DNA from: Myxococcaceae bacterium JPH2
GTDB taxonomy: Bacteria > Myxococcota > Myxococcia > Myxococcales > Myxococcaceae
DNA: 64,000 nucleotides
Assembly (NCBI GenBank): GCA_016458225.1
Contig: JAEMGR010000014.1
Location: 1-64,000, forward strand
Direction: 5' to 3'
Each line of letters begins with the position of its first letter. The first letter of the stretch is position 1. Made by a program: the position numbers and the translations under genes. Shown here one piece after another: positions 42,149-50,867 of the stretch. The notes below the pieces were generated by a model, which saw only the letters and a program-made list of their open reading frames with translations, was not told where the DNA came from and made no database searches.

Positions 42149-43221
42149 CGCAGCAGCACCATTTCCGAACAGAAGCCGGGCCCCATCGCCATCACCACGC
42201 CCCAGTCCCCGGGCCGCGCCCCAGCCGTGCGCAGCGTTTCATCCAGCACGAAGAGCACGGACGCACTGGACAGGTTGCCCACCTCTCGCAGCGACGCCCA
42301 GGAACGCTCCAGCGTCCCAGGCGCCAGCTCCAGCGACGTCTCGAACGCCTCCAACACCTTGGGCCCGCCCGTGTGCGCCACCCAGTGCCGCACGTCAGAG
42401 CGCTTCAGGCCGTGCGCCGCGAGGAAGTCATCCACGTTGCCCCGGATGCGGTCCTTCACGAGCTGCGGCACCTTGGCGGACAGCACCACCTTGAAGCCCG
42501 AGTCCACCACGTCCCAACCCATGACGCGCTCGGTGTCTGGGTAGAAGACGGAGCGCGAGGCCACCACGCGCGGCCCTGTCCTCCCCGCGCGCGCGCCCCG
42601 CAGCACCGCGCACGCGGCGCCGTCGCCAAACAATCCGGACGCGATGATGTTGGGGATGGACAGGTCCTCGCGCTGCAACGTCAGCGAGCACAACTCCGTG
42701 GCGACGACGAGCGCGGTGTGCTCTGGGAACGCGCGAAGGTAATCCGCCGCGCGCGCCAGGCCCGCCGCGCCCGCCACGCAGCCCAGGCCGAAGATGGGGG
42801 TGCGCTTGACGTCGCTGCGCAGCGGCAGCCGGTTGACCAGCCGCGCATCGATGCTCGGCGTGGCAATGCCCGTCACCGTGACGAAGAAGACGTGGTCCAC
42901 CTCGGTGGGCTTCAAGCCGACGGCGTCCAGCGCGCGCCGCACCACCTCCTCGCTCAGGTCCGTGGCGACTCGAATCCACGCGTCGTTGCGCTGCTGAAAG
43001 GTGACGAGTGGCCGGTATTCCTCCAACGGCAGCGCCAGATGGCGGCCCCCCACCTGCACCGCGCGGTGCAGCTCCTCCAGCCGCTCGAGGTTGTAGTGGC
43101 GCGTGGCCCACACCTCGCGGAACGTGGCGATGAGCTGCTCCTGCGTGGCGTAGTGCGGAGGAAGTGCCCGCCCCACGGCATGGACGAAGGGCGCGGTGTC
43201 CTGGCCGGATGCACTGTGCAT
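42142..43221 (-). CDS. type III polyketide synthase
   Basis: A 359-residue chalcone/stilbene-synthase superfamily protein. The catalytic triad is visible: Cys in F-G-L-G-C-V-A-G near residue 145, His in W-V-A-H-T-G-G near 285, and Asn in V-G-N-L-S-S-A-S near 320. Bacterial members make alkylpyrones or alkylresorcinols from fatty acyl starters and malonyl-CoA. It is the first gene of a tightly overlapped minus-strand operon. The ATG at 43221 follows AGGA at 8 nt. Two identical 10-bp repeats sit upstream. The chemistry of the product is not deducible from sequence. Confidence 0.95.
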   Translation of the reverse strand: MHSASGQDTAPFVHAVGRALPPHYATQEQLIATFREVWATRHYNLERLEELHRAVQVGGRHLALPLEEYRPLVTFQQRNDAWIRVATDLSEEVVRRALDAVGLKPTEVDHVFFVTVTGIATPSIDARLVNRLPLRSDVKRTPIFGLGCVAGAAGLARAADYLRAFPEHTALVVATELCSLTLQREDLSIPNIIASGLFGDGAACAVLRGARAGRTGPRVVASRSVFYPDTERVMGWDVVDSGFKVVLSAKVPQLVKDRIRGNVDDFLAAHGLKRSDVRHWVAHTGGPKVLEAFETSLELAPGTLERSWASLREVGNLSSASVLFVLDETLRTAGARPGDWGVVMAMGPGFCSEMVLLRW

Positions 43222-43250
43222 GAAGTTCCTGAATCCCCTTCGGCGGTCGT

Positions 43251-43320
43251 ACCCTGACGCTTACCTGGCGAGAGCATCCGCGCGCGGGGCGTCTGGTGTC
43301 GATTGCTCGGACCCTGACGC
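43251..43320. repeat. direct repeat ACCCTGACGC upstream of the type III PKS
   Basis: Two identical 10-bp direct repeats, at 43251-43260 and 43311-43320, 60 bp centre to centre, 30-100 bp upstream of the PKS start. A 13-bp version matches with one mismatch. A 60-bp spacing is about six helical turns, so regulator binding is possible. It could also be chance. Confidence 0.45.
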
Positions 43321-43403
43321 CCGAGGGGGCCCAGTGTTGCACGGATGACGTACGAGTCCGCGCCCAAGTGCACCGCGCTCGGATGCGAGCCCCGGGTCCC
43401 CGT

Positions 43404-44879
43404 CTACCGGGCGGGACCGATGGGGCAGGGCCCCGGCGAGCGGAAGGACAGCGCCCACAGCTCGCGCCCCGACACGCCGTCATCCGCCGAGAAGTACAGC
43501 GCCCAGCCCGAGCGCACGAAGCCGCTCGGCGACGACGACGCGGGCCCCGGCGCCACGTCATCCAACGCCGTGGCCTGCGCCGTGCTCGCCTCGAACATCC
43601 ACGCTTCGCGCCCGCGCCCCGTCGTGTCCGCGCTGAAGAACAGTCGCCCCGCATGGCCAGACAGGCTGTCCGGCGCGGAGCCCACGGGGCCGGGTTGGAT
43701 GTCCTGCACGAGCACCGTGCCGTTGGGCGTGCCATCGGTGCGCCACAGCTCGCGGCCGTGCGCGCCGTCATCCGCGCTGAAGTAGAGCTTGCCGTCCAAC
43801 GTGGCCAGCCCGCGCGGCGAGGCATCCTCCTTGCCCGGCAGGATGTCCTTCACGAGCACCGTGCCGCGCGAGGTGCCATCGCTCCGCCACAGCTCGTCGC
43901 CCGCGTAGCCCGCCTCGTAGGGGCCCACGCCCGAGGCGAAGTAGAGCTTCCCCGCGAAGGCGATGAGGTCATGCGGCTTGTCGGGGAACATCCGCAGGCC
44001 CCGCGTCCCCGCGGGTGAGCCGTTCGTGACGAAGAGGCTCCACTCCGACTCGTCGTTGTTATGCAGGAAGTAGAGCAGCTCCCCCACCGGCGTCATCGCT
44101 TCGATGGAGTTGTCCCCGACGACCTCCATCACCACGACGAGTCCGCCCGGCGTCCCGTCCAGCCGCGCCAGCCGCAGGGTGTCCCCGTTGTGGCCCGAGT
44201 AGCCATACTGCACGTAGAGGAAGCTGCCCGTCGCCGCGAGCTGAAGGCCATAGCACTCGCCGCCGTCGGGGATGAGGCCCGTCACGCGGGCGGTCCCCTC
44301 GCTGGAGCCATCGGTGCGCCACAGCTCGCGGCCAGCTCCCGCGGAGTCGGCGGTGAAGTACAGCCGGCCCTGGAACACCGTCAGCGCATCGGGGTCCGAG
44401 CCCAGCACGCCCGGGCGCAGGTCCACCACCGACTGGGTGCCCGCCGAGGAGCCATCGGTCTTCCACAGCTCGCGGCCATGCACGCCGTCATCCGCCACGA
44501 AGAAGACGGTGTCCCCCAGGCGCGTGAAGGACGTGGGGTCCGAGCCCGACTGGCCGCCTCGGATGTCGCGCAAGAGGCGCGTGTCTCGGCCCGTGCTGGA
44601 CCAGGGCTCGCGGCCGTGCCGCCCGTCGTCCGAGGAGAACACGAGCCCCGCGGAGCCGTGCAGGAACCCCCGTGGATCCGAGCTGCCGCGGCCCGGGCGG
44701 ATGTCCTTCGTCCGCTTCGCGACGATGCCGCAGGATGGCGGCACCTCGGTCGCCTCCTCCTCGCGCAGGGACGGCATCGGCCCCGCGAGCAGGCGGTCGT
44801 CGTCGGTCGCGCCCCCACAGGCTCCGAGCCACAGCATCGACACCAGGAGGCACGCCGCCCTTCGGCTCCTTGCACCCAT
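43404..44879 (-). CDS. ELWxTDGT-repeat lipoprotein
   Basis: A 491-residue lipoprotein. Its lipobox (L-G-A-C) is near residue 20. The mature protein is built of about nine repeats: a strand pattern with F-S-A-D-D-G-x-x-G-R-E-L-W-x-(T/S)-D-G-(T/S) plus G-T-x-L-V-x-D-I-x-P-G, each ~45-50 residues. This is the ELWxTDGT-type repeat seen in large surface proteins of myxobacteria and some others, probably a beta-propeller. No enzyme motif is visible. The ATG at 44879 has GGGAGGAG upstream. It is divergently distant from the PKS operon and 148 bp from the glgC stop. Confidence 0.88.
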   Translation of the reverse strand: MGARSRRAACLLVSMLWLGACGGATDDDRLLAGPMPSLREEEATEVPPSCGIVAKRTKDIRPGRGSSDPRGFLHGSAGLVFSSDDGRHGREPWSSTGRDTRLLRDIRGGQSGSDPTSFTRLGDTVFFVADDGVHGRELWKTDGSSAGTQSVVDLRPGVLGSDPDALTVFQGRLYFTADSAGAGRELWRTDGSSEGTARVTGLIPDGGECYGLQLAATGSFLYVQYGYSGHNGDTLRLARLDGTPGGLVVVMEVVGDNSIEAMTPVGELLYFLHNNDESEWSLFVTNGSPAGTRGLRMFPDKPHDLIAFAGKLYFASGVGPYEAGYAGDELWRSDGTSRGTVLVKDILPGKEDASPRGLATLDGKLYFSADDGAHGRELWRTDGTPNGTVLVQDIQPGPVGSAPDSLSGHAGRLFFSADTTGRGREAWMFEASTAQATALDDVAPGPASSSPSGFVRSGWALYFSADDGVSGRELWALSFRSPGPCPIGPAR

Positions 44880-45026
44880 GCCCTTCGCTCCTCCCGCGCG
44901 GGCCGGCACGCCGGGACCGCACCTGGACAGGGCAAGGTGCTCAGCACTCCGGGAGACTCCAAGCCGCGCGCGGGTCGGACACGAGCGTCCAGCCGCAACC
45001 GTCACCCGCGGCGGAGGGAGCGAGCG

Positions 45027-46274
45027 TCAGTCGAAGCGATAGTTCTTGGGCACCACGACGATGCCGTTGTCCGTGACGGTGAAGCCGCGCGCCCGGTCCT
45101 GCACGACGTCGAAGCCCACCTTCGTGTCGGGCGGCACACGCACGCCCTTGTCGATGATGGCGTTCTTCACCTGCGCGTGCCGGCCGATGTCCACCTCGTC
45201 GAAGATGACCGAGCGCTCCACGCTCGCGTAGCTGTTCACCCGCGCGCGGCGGAACAGGATGCTGTTGCGCACCACGCCGCCGGAGATGATGCAGCCACCG
45301 GCCACCATGGAGTTGAGCGCGCGGCCCACCCGGTCCCCGGACTCGTGCACGAACTTGGCGGGCGGGCTGTACTCGCTCGCGCTGCGCAGCGGCCAGTCCG
45401 GGTTGAAGATGTCGAACTCGGGGTTGACCGACACCAGGTCCATGGAGGCCTCGTGGTAGGCCTCCAGCGTCCCCACGTCGCGCCAGTAGGTGTTGGGCGC
45501 GGTCTGGCCGGGGATGGGGTTGCGGTGAAAGTCGTAGGTCTGGATGTGGTAGCCGTCGCGCAGCGCGCGCGGCAGCACGTCCTTGCCGAAGTCGTGCGCC
45601 GAGCCCTCCGAGCGCGCGTCCAGCTCCAGCAGCTCCGCGAGCACCTTCGCGCGGAAGATGTAGTTGCCCATGCTGGCCAGCGCCATGTCCGGGCGGCCGG
45701 GCATGGGGCGCGGGTCCTTGGGCTTCTCGTGGAACTCGGTGACGCGGCCGCGCTCGTCCACCTGCATGACGCCGAAGCGGTGCGCGTCCGCCAGCGGCGT
45801 GGGGTACGCCGCGATGGTGATGTCCGCGCGCTGGGACTCATGCAGCTCCAGCATGTGGGCCACATTCATCTTGTAGATGTGGTCCCCGGAGAAGATGGCC
45901 ACGTGATCCGGCCGGTGATTCTCCAGCAAGTGCATGTTCTGGTAGATGGCGTCGGCCGTGCCTCGGTACCAGACGGGCCCCAGCTCCTCGAAGCGGTACA
46001 TCTGCGCCGGCACCAGCGTGATGAAGTAGTCCGACAGCAGCACCGAGCCGAACCGCCATCCGCGCTGGATGTGCTCCGTGAGCGACTGCGCACGGAACTG
46101 CGTCAGCACGTAGATGGAGAAGATGCCCGAGTTGATGAAGTTGTTGAGGGCGAAGTCGATGATGCGGAACTTCGACCCGAAGGGAACCGCCGGCTTCGAG
46201 CGCTTGAGCGTCAGTGGCGCCAGCCGTGTTCCCTGCCCGCCCGCAAGAACCATCCCAAGGATGCGCATCCCCAT
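45027..46274 (-). CDS. glgC: glucose-1-phosphate adenylyltransferase
   Basis: A 415-residue ADP-glucose pyrophosphorylase, the first step in glycogen synthesis (glucose 1-phosphate + ATP to ADP-glucose). The N-terminal nucleotide-binding motif [13 protein letters not shown] is near residue 10, with W-Y-R-G-T-A-D-A near 105, F-S-G-D-H-I-Y near 125, and the substrate motif V-T-E-F-H-E-K-P near 185. A C-terminal left-handed beta-helix (repeats [17 protein letters not shown]) completes the fold. Length is typical of GlgC (about 400-430). A GGGAG Shine-Dalgarno precedes ATG 46274. No other glycogen gene is in the window. Confidence 0.96.
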   Translation of the reverse strand: MGMRILGMVLAGGQGTRLAPLTLKRSKPAVPFGSKFRIIDFALNNFINSGIFSIYVLTQFRAQSLTEHIQRGWRFGSVLLSDYFITLVPAQMYRFEELGPVWYRGTADAIYQNMHLLENHRPDHVAIFSGDHIYKMNVAHMLELHESQRADITIAAYPTPLADAHRFGVMQVDERGRVTEFHEKPKDPRPMPGRPDMALASMGNYIFRAKVLAELLELDARSEGSAHDFGKDVLPRALRDGYHIQTYDFHRNPIPGQTAPNTYWRDVGTLEAYHEASMDLVSVNPEFDIFNPDWPLRSASEYSPPAKFVHESGDRVGRALNSMVAGGCIISGGVVRNSILFRRARVNSYASVERSVIFDEVDIGRHAQVKNAIIDKGVRVPPDTKVGFDVVQDRARGFTVTDNGIVVVPKNYRFD

Positions 46275-46299
46275 ACCGATGTCTCCCTCACCTGGAGCC

Positions 46300-46305
46300 A
46301 GTATA
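46300..46305 (-). promoter_or_regulatory. candidate -10 box upstream of glgC
   Basis: TATACT on the minus strand, 26 nt upstream of the glgC start, is a good sigma-70-type -10 in AT-poor DNA. The expected -35 position lacks a good match, so this is only a candidate. Confidence 0.35.
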
Positions 46306-46364
46306 GGGCCCTCGCGCAGGGGCGCTCGTTTCCCGTCACGGCCCGGCGCCCCTGGCCGCGTGCG

Positions 46365-46985
46365 TCAGGCGCCCGGCCGCCACGGCTCGCCGGTGATGGC
46401 GAGGATGAAGGGCAGCTTCAAGAGCAGGCCCACCTGCGCGCTCGGTTGGAAGTTGCGCGTGTTCGCGTTGTAGGTGGAGATGTAGCTGACGTAGGCGGCC
46501 ACGTAGCCCACCGTCAGCATGCCTCGGACCTGGAAGCCGCCGCCCACCCGCCCGTCGCGCAGCTCTCCGGTGAGCCCCAGGTCCACTCCCACCGGCCCCC
46601 ACCCAATCTCCGGCCCGATGCTCATCCGCGTGGCCTGGTTCGGGAACGTGTGCGTCAGGTCCACGTAGCCGCCCACCCAGAAGAGGTTGCGCGACTCGAG
46701 CTGCACCACGCTCGCCTCCAGGCCGACCATCGGGTACAGGTCGCCCCGCAGGAAGCCCTCCTCCCCGTCGCCGGTGGGCAATCCCTCGTAGGCCAGGTTC
46801 AGTCCCAGGGACAGGTAGCGGCCGTCATACGGCGCCGTCGCGAGCTGCGGCCCGATGCCCCCGCCGCGGCTTCTTCCGGACGCATCGGCCTCCCGAGGCG
46901 CGAGGCCCAGGAGAAGTCCTACGACGAGCCATGCCCACGCGGCGCGCGGGGACCGAGTACACACCCAAGTCAAGGGAGAACCCAT
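46365..46985 (-). CDS. exported protein, outer-membrane-barrel-like
   Basis: A 206-residue protein with an N-terminal signal peptide (hydrophobic core W-A-W-L-V-V-G-L-L-L-G-L, cleavage near A-D-A). The mature part shows alternating strands of ~10 residues with Gly and aromatic ends (Y-L-S-L-G-L-N-L-A-Y, F-W-V-G-G-Y-V-D-L, V-G-V-D-L-G-L-T-G-E-L), as in small beta-barrels. I do not recognise a family. The start at 46985 has no convincing Shine-Dalgarno. It lies 90 bp upstream of glgC on the same strand and could be cotranscribed, though glgC has its own possible promoter. Confidence 0.7.
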   Translation of the reverse strand: MGSPLTWVCTRSPRAAWAWLVVGLLLGLAPREADASGRSRGGGIGPQLATAPYDGRYLSLGLNLAYEGLPTGDGEEGFLRGDLYPMVGLEASVVQLESRNLFWVGGYVDLTHTFPNQATRMSIGPEIGWGPVGVDLGLTGELRDGRVGGGFQVRGMLTVGYVAAYVSYISTYNANTRNFQPSAQVGLLLKLPFILAITGEPWRPGA

Positions 46986-47044
46986 CCCGACATGATTGCG
47001 CTCGAAGCCCGCCGCGCGCCAGCGCGACGCATGGCGACCTGCCC

Positions 47045-48112
47045 TCAGCGCAGCCGGCGGCACGCGGCGGTCTTCACCGCCAGGTGCACCCGCATCCCCT
47101 TCGTCAGCCCGAGCTCGTCAACGGAGACCTGGGTAAGCCGCACCACCCAGCGGTGTCCCGCCACCTCCACCGAGGCCGCGCACCCGCCCGGCCCCGCGGG
47201 CTCCAGCGCCGCCACCACGCCCGCCATCACGTTGCGCGCGGAGACACCCACCAGGGGCCCCGTGGACAGGAGGATGTCCTCGGCGGGGACCGCATAGGCC
47301 GCGCGCGCGCCTGTCACCACCCCAGGCCCGTCCGGCACCCACAGCGCCAGCTCCGGCGTCACCCGCAGCCGGGGGCCGTGGCCGTCGGGGCGCTCGAGCA
47401 CGCCCTCCAGGATGTTCTCCTCCGCGTCGCCCTCCGCCGCGAGCACGCCGCGCGCGGCCGAGCCCAGCACCGCGTCCGCCGGGCCCAGCGCGAGCGCCCG
47501 GCCGCCGTCCAGCAGCAGCGCCTCCCGCGCCAGCGCGCGCGCCTCGCCGAGCTGATGCGTGACGTAGAGCATGGGAACGCGCGCCTCATCGCGCACGCGC
47601 AGCAGGTACGGCAGCACGCGCTCCTTCAGCGCCACGTCCAGCGCGGCCAGGGGCTCATCCAGGAGCAAGAGGTCGGGCGCGCTCGCGAGCGCCCGCGCCA
47701 GGGCCACGCGCTGCTTCTCTCCTCCGGACAACGTGGCGGGATAGCGGCGCAGCAGCGGCTCCAGCTCCAGCAGGGCCAGCGCCTCGTCCACGCGCGCGCC
47801 CCGGCCACCGCGCGCGCCGAAGCGCACGTTCTGCTCCACGGAGAGGTGAGGGAAGAGCAGCGCGTCCTGCGGCACGTAGCCCATGCGCCGCGCCTCGGGG
47901 GGCAGGTCCACCCGCGCCGCGCTGTCCAGCAGCACCCGCCCACCCACCACCACCCGCCCCCGCGCGCCGCGACGCAGCCCGGCCAGCACCTCCAGCAGCG
48001 ACGTCTTCCCCGAGCCCGAGCGCCCCATCACCGCCACCGACGCCGAGGCGAAGCGCGCATCGACCTCCAGCGGGAAGCGCGCCAGCGGCAGGCGGAACGA
48101 CAGCGCCATCAT
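47045..48112 (-). CDS. modC: molybdate ABC transporter ATPase
   Basis: A 355-residue ABC ATPase. Walker A G-R-S-G-S-G-K-T is near residue 30, the Q-loop in Y-V-P-Q-D-A near 80, signature L-S-G-G-E-K-Q near 125, Walker B L-L-L-L-D-E-P near 147 and the switch His in Y-V-T-H-Q-L near 181. The C-terminal TOBE/Mop-like domain (V-S-A-R-N-V-M-A-G, K-G-M-R-V-H-L-A-V-K) is typical of ModC. Its ATG overlaps the modB stop (ATGA). With ModA and ModB it imports molybdate for Mo-cofactor enzymes. Confidence 0.93.
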   Translation of the reverse strand: MMALSFRLPLARFPLEVDARFASASVAVMGRSGSGKTSLLEVLAGLRRGARGRVVVGGRVLLDSAARVDLPPEARRMGYVPQDALLFPHLSVEQNVRFGARGGRGARVDEALALLELEPLLRRYPATLSGGEKQRVALARALASAPDLLLLDEPLAALDVALKERVLPYLLRVRDEARVPMLYVTHQLGEARALAREALLLDGGRALALGPADAVLGSAARGVLAAEGDAEENILEGVLERPDGHGPRLRVTPELALWVPDGPGVVTGARAAYAVPAEDILLSTGPLVGVSARNVMAGVVAALEPAGPGGCAASVEVAGHRWVVRLTQVSVDELGLTKGMRVHLAVKTAACRRLR

Positions 48113-48786
48113 GCGCGCACCCGCGCGCCGCGACGCCGCGACACGGCCTCGGCCACGTACATCGCGCCGAACGCGAGCAGCGCCGCCACGCCCGCCAACG
48201 TCAGCGCCTCGCCATCGCGCCCCATCTGCGTCCGCTGGAAGATGGCCAGCGACAACGTCTGCGTGCGCCCGGGGATGTTGCCCGCCACCAGCACCGTGGC
48301 GCCGAACTCACCGAGCGCGCGAGAGAACGCGAACAGCGTTCCGGTCAGCACGCCGCGCCAGGCGAGCGGCAGCGTGACGCGGAAGAACGCCCGCGCGCGC
48401 GTGTCCCCCAGCGTGCGCGCCACCGCCACCAACCGAGGGTCCACCTCCTCGAAGCCCGCGCGCGCCGAGCGCACCAGCAACGGGAACGCCATCACCGCGC
48501 CCGCCAGCACCACCGCCTTGGGCGTGAAGACGACGTCCACCCCCAGGCCATCCAGCAGTCTGCCCAACGGCGCATCGCGCGCGAGCACCTCCAAGAGCAC
48601 CAGCCCCACGGCCGTGGGCGGCAACACGAGCGGCAAGGCCAGCACCGTCTCCACCACGCCCTTGCCTGGGCCCCGCCACCGCGCCAGCGCGTACGCCGCC
48701 GCCACGCCGGGCGGCAGGATGAGCACGGTCGCGAGCGCGGCCACCGTCAGCGTGAACAGCACGAGCCCGGGCAGGCCCTCCGTCAC
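48109..48786 (-). CDS. modB: molybdate ABC transporter permease
   Basis: A 225-residue membrane protein with about five helices. The EAA loop region R-A-F-F-R-V-T-L-P-L-A-W-R-G-V-L-T-G near residue 145, followed by F-S-R-A-L-G-E-F-G-A-T, is the ModB signature. GTG at 48786 overlaps the modA stop as GTGA; no other start is possible without running into modA. Length matches ModB (~220-230). It forms the channel of the molybdate importer. Confidence 0.93.
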   Translation of the reverse strand: MTEGLPGLVLFTLTVAALATVLILPPGVAAAYALARWRGPGKGVVETVLALPLVLPPTAVGLVLLEVLARDAPLGRLLDGLGVDVVFTPKAVVLAGAVMAFPLLVRSARAGFEEVDPRLVAVARTLGDTRARAFFRVTLPLAWRGVLTGTLFAFSRALGEFGATVLVAGNIPGRTQTLSLAIFQRTQMGRDGEALTLAGVAALLAFGAMYVAEAVSRRRGARVRA

Positions 48787-49547
48787 GGCGACGACTTCCT
48801 CGCGCCACCCAGCACGACGAAGCCCAGGCGCGCGAACACCCGACGCGCGGGCTCCGTCTGCAGGAAGCGCACGAACGCGAGCCCCGCCTCCGGGCCCTTG
48901 CCCCCCGTCAGCGCCGCCACCGGGTACACGATGGCAGGCGTGTCCGCTTCCGGGACCGCGAAGGCCACGCGCACCTTCTTGGAGAGCGACGCGTCCGTCG
49001 CGTACACCACGCCCGCGTCCACCCGGCCCGCCTCCACCGCGGCCAGCGCGGCGCGCACATCGAGCGCGGGGATGACGCGAGGCTCCACCGCCCGCCACGC
49101 CCCCACCTTCTCCAGCCACGCTTTCGCGTACACTCCGGCGGGCACGCTGGTGGGGTCCGCCAGCACCACCCGAGACAAGCCCGCCAGGTCGGCCGCCGAG
49201 CGAGGCGCCGCGGCCTTCGCGTCCGCCGGCACCACCACCACCAACCGATTGGAGAGCAGGTCCACGCGAGCCCCCGCCCGCACGAGCCCCGCCTTCTGCA
49301 CGGACTCCAGCTTCGCCACGTCCGCGGAGAGGAAGGCATCCGCCGGAGCACCCGCCACAATCTGACGCGACAGGTCGCCCGACCCACCGAATGAGAAGGC
49401 GACCTCGTGCCCCGTCGCCCGAGTGAAGGCAGGGGCCAGCTCCTGGAGCGCGTCCTGCGTGCTGGCCGCGGCGAACACGAGCGCCCGCTCCGCTCGGGCG
49501 GGCAGCGTCACCAAGACCATCAGCGACACGAGCAGCAGGGCGCGCAT
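48783..49547 (-). CDS. modA: molybdate-binding periplasmic protein
   Basis: A 254-residue periplasmic binding protein. The signal peptide ends near residue 18 (P-A-R-A). F-A-A-A-S-T-Q-D-A-L near residue 27 gives oxyanion-contacting Ser/Thr, F-S-F-G-G-S-G-D-L near 50 is the second loop, and P-A-G-V-Y-A-K near 120 is a further ligand region. Start 49547 follows AGGAG. It captures molybdate (or tungstate) for ModBC. The gene is divergent from a MarR-type regulator, with a palindrome and hairpin in the 128-bp gap; no ModE-like regulator is present in the window. Confidence 0.93.
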   Translation of the reverse strand: MRALLLVSLMVLVTLPARAERALVFAAASTQDALQELAPAFTRATGHEVAFSFGGSGDLSRQIVAGAPADAFLSADVAKLESVQKAGLVRAGARVDLLSNRLVVVVPADAKAAAPRSAADLAGLSRVVLADPTSVPAGVYAKAWLEKVGAWRAVEPRVIPALDVRAALAAVEAGRVDAGVVYATDASLSKKVRVAFAVPEADTPAIVYPVAALTGGKGPEAGLAFVRFLQTEPARRVFARLGFVVLGGARKSSP

Positions 49548-49633
49548 GAGAAGCTCCTCATTCTTAGGATTCGAGCAGGCGTTCGGAGGAAATCCGGGCG
49601 CATTCTGCCCCCACTCACCAACTGGCGGACAAC

Positions 49634-49649
49634 GGCGGGTTGACCCGCC
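49634..49649. promoter_or_regulatory. inverted repeat GGCGGGT-TG-ACCCGCC
   Basis: A perfect 7-bp inverted repeat with a TG spacer. It contains TTGACC (49640-49645), which could be a -35 element for the MarR gene; TAAGGC 17 bp later is a weak -10. It may be an operator for the divergent genes. Confidence 0.4.
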
Positions 49650-49669
49650 CGGTGCCGGCCGCTAAGGCA

Positions 49670-49688
49670 TACTCCGTGTCACGGAATA
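49670..49688. promoter_or_regulatory. near-perfect palindrome over the MarR gene start
   Basis: TACTCCGTGTCACGGAATA pairs at 8 of 9 positions about a central T. It overlaps the GTG start codon at 49676. The size fits a MarR-type operator, and the location (divergent from modA) suggests autoregulation and possibly regulation of modABC. Confidence 0.6.
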
Positions 49689-50179
49689 CATACAAAGAGG
49701 AAGACGAGCCCGGCGGCGACATCCTGCGACTGCAGCAGCTGATGTTCTCGCTCGGCAGACGCCGCTCACTCCGTGACCCCATCGCCGCCACGTGCGAACA
49801 ACTCCAGTTCACCGCGCCGCAGGTCCACGCGCTGCTGTGGCTGGGACTGGACGGCGCGCTGACCATGGGTGAGCTGGCTCGGCGGCTCGGCGTCACGGAG
49901 AAGACGGTGACGGGCGTGGTCGACCGGCTGGAGCGCGAGGGCCAGATGCAGCGCGAGCGCAGCGCCTCCGACCGCCGCATCGTGCTCTGCCGGCTGACGC
50001 AGCAGGGGCAGCAGACCTATCAGCGGCTCGACCGCTTCATCCACCAGGCCATGGGCATGTTCCTGGGCATGCTCGACATGAGCGACCGCAAGGCGCTCTT
50101 CCGCATCCTGGAGAAGGTGCTGCGCCGGCTGGACGCGCAGGCGCTCGGTCCGGTGGCCAGCTCGCGCTCGGCCAGCTAG
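49676..50179 (+). CDS. MarR-family transcriptional regulator divergent from modABC
   Basis: A 167-residue winged-helix regulator starting at GTG 49676 in my reading. Helix 1 is D-I-L-R-L-Q-Q-L-M-F; the recognition part is G-E-L-A-R-R-L-G-V-T-E-K-T-V-T-G-V-V-D-R-L-E-R-E-G near residue 65-90; the wing is S-A-S-D-R-R-I-V-L-C-R-L-T. The start codon lies inside the palindrome; an in-frame TTG at 49640 is a less likely alternative. With a possible TTGACC/TAAGGC promoter the message could be leaderless. Its end overlaps the opposing YdcF gene by 4 bp. The ligand is unknown. Confidence 0.88.
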   Translation: MSRNTYKEEDEPGGDILRLQQLMFSLGRRRSLRDPIAATCEQLQFTAPQVHALLWLGLDGALTMGELARRLGVTEKTVTGVVDRLEREGQMQRERSASDRRIVLCRLTQQGQQTYQRLDRFIHQAMGMFLGMLDMSDRKALFRILEKVLRRLDAQALGPVASSRSAS

Positions 50180-50841
50180 TCGCGGGGTGACTCGGGCGCG
50201 CGCGCCAGCAACACACGCGGATGCAAGAGCAGCGCGATGGCCTCGCGCACGGTCCAGTACACGCGGTCCACCAGCGCCACGTTGCGCTCGGTGAGCAGCG
50301 CCGGGCTCGTGGCCACCTCCAGCCCCGCCAGCCGGAAGTACTGCCGCGCGCGCAGCAGGTGATACGGATCCGACACCACCACCACGCGCTTCGCGCCGAA
50401 TGCCCGCAGCAACTCAGCGCTGTGGCGCGCGTTCTGCTCGGTGGAGTGGCTCTCCTCCTCCAGCGTGATGGCCTCGGAGGGCACGCCCATCCGCATGGCG
50501 AGCGCCGCCATCACCCGCGCCTCCGACGGCGGGTTCACCCCCACGCCCCCTGAGAAGACGAAGCGCGGCGCCACGCCTTGCCGGTACAGCTCCACGGCCT
50601 TCTCCACGCGGGCCTGGAGCGGCCCCGAGGCGACGCCGCCAGGCAGCACCCGCGCGCCCAGCACCACCAGCGCGTCCGCGGGCTCGGCGCGCTCGCGCTG
50701 GCCGAAGCGATCCACCCACCACGCCAGCCCGAAGACGCCGCACGTCAGCACGCCCACGAGGGCGAGCAACCAGCGCGGGACAGGGCCTGTCTTGGGACGC
50801 AGGGCAAGAGGACGCACCCGCCGCACGCTAGCGTCGCGCAC
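50176..50841 (-). CDS. YdcF-family (DUF218) membrane protein
   Basis: A 221-residue protein with one membrane segment near residue 25-45 (W-L-L-A-L-V-G-V-L-T) and a DUF218 domain. Motifs: A-L-V-V-L-G-A-R-V near 60, F-V-F-S-G-G near 100, E-E-E-S-H-S-T-E-Q-N-A near 130 and V-V-S-D-P-Y-H-L-L-R-A-R near 160. The Glu/Asn and Asp/His motifs are the conserved DUF218 residues; E. coli members such as SanA and ElyC are linked to cell-envelope integrity. Substrate unknown. It converges with the MarR gene. Confidence 0.9.
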   Translation of the reverse strand: MRDASVRRVRPLALRPKTGPVPRWLLALVGVLTCGVFGLAWWVDRFGQRERAEPADALVVLGARVLPGGVASGPLQARVEKAVELYRQGVAPRFVFSGGVGVNPPSEARVMAALAMRMGVPSEAITLEEESHSTEQNARHSAELLRAFGAKRVVVVSDPYHLLRARQYFRLAGLEVATSPALLTERNVALVDRVYWTVREAIALLLHPRVLLARAPESPRD

Positions 50842-50867
50842 GGCGGGCGGCGAGCCTCATCCCCGCA

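Noticed and set aside
44061-47297. A plus-strand frame of 1078 codons spanning the ELW-repeat gene, glgC and beyond
   Set aside because: It crosses several well-supported minus-strand genes and intergenic DNA and is composed of His/Val/Arg-rich antisense sequence.
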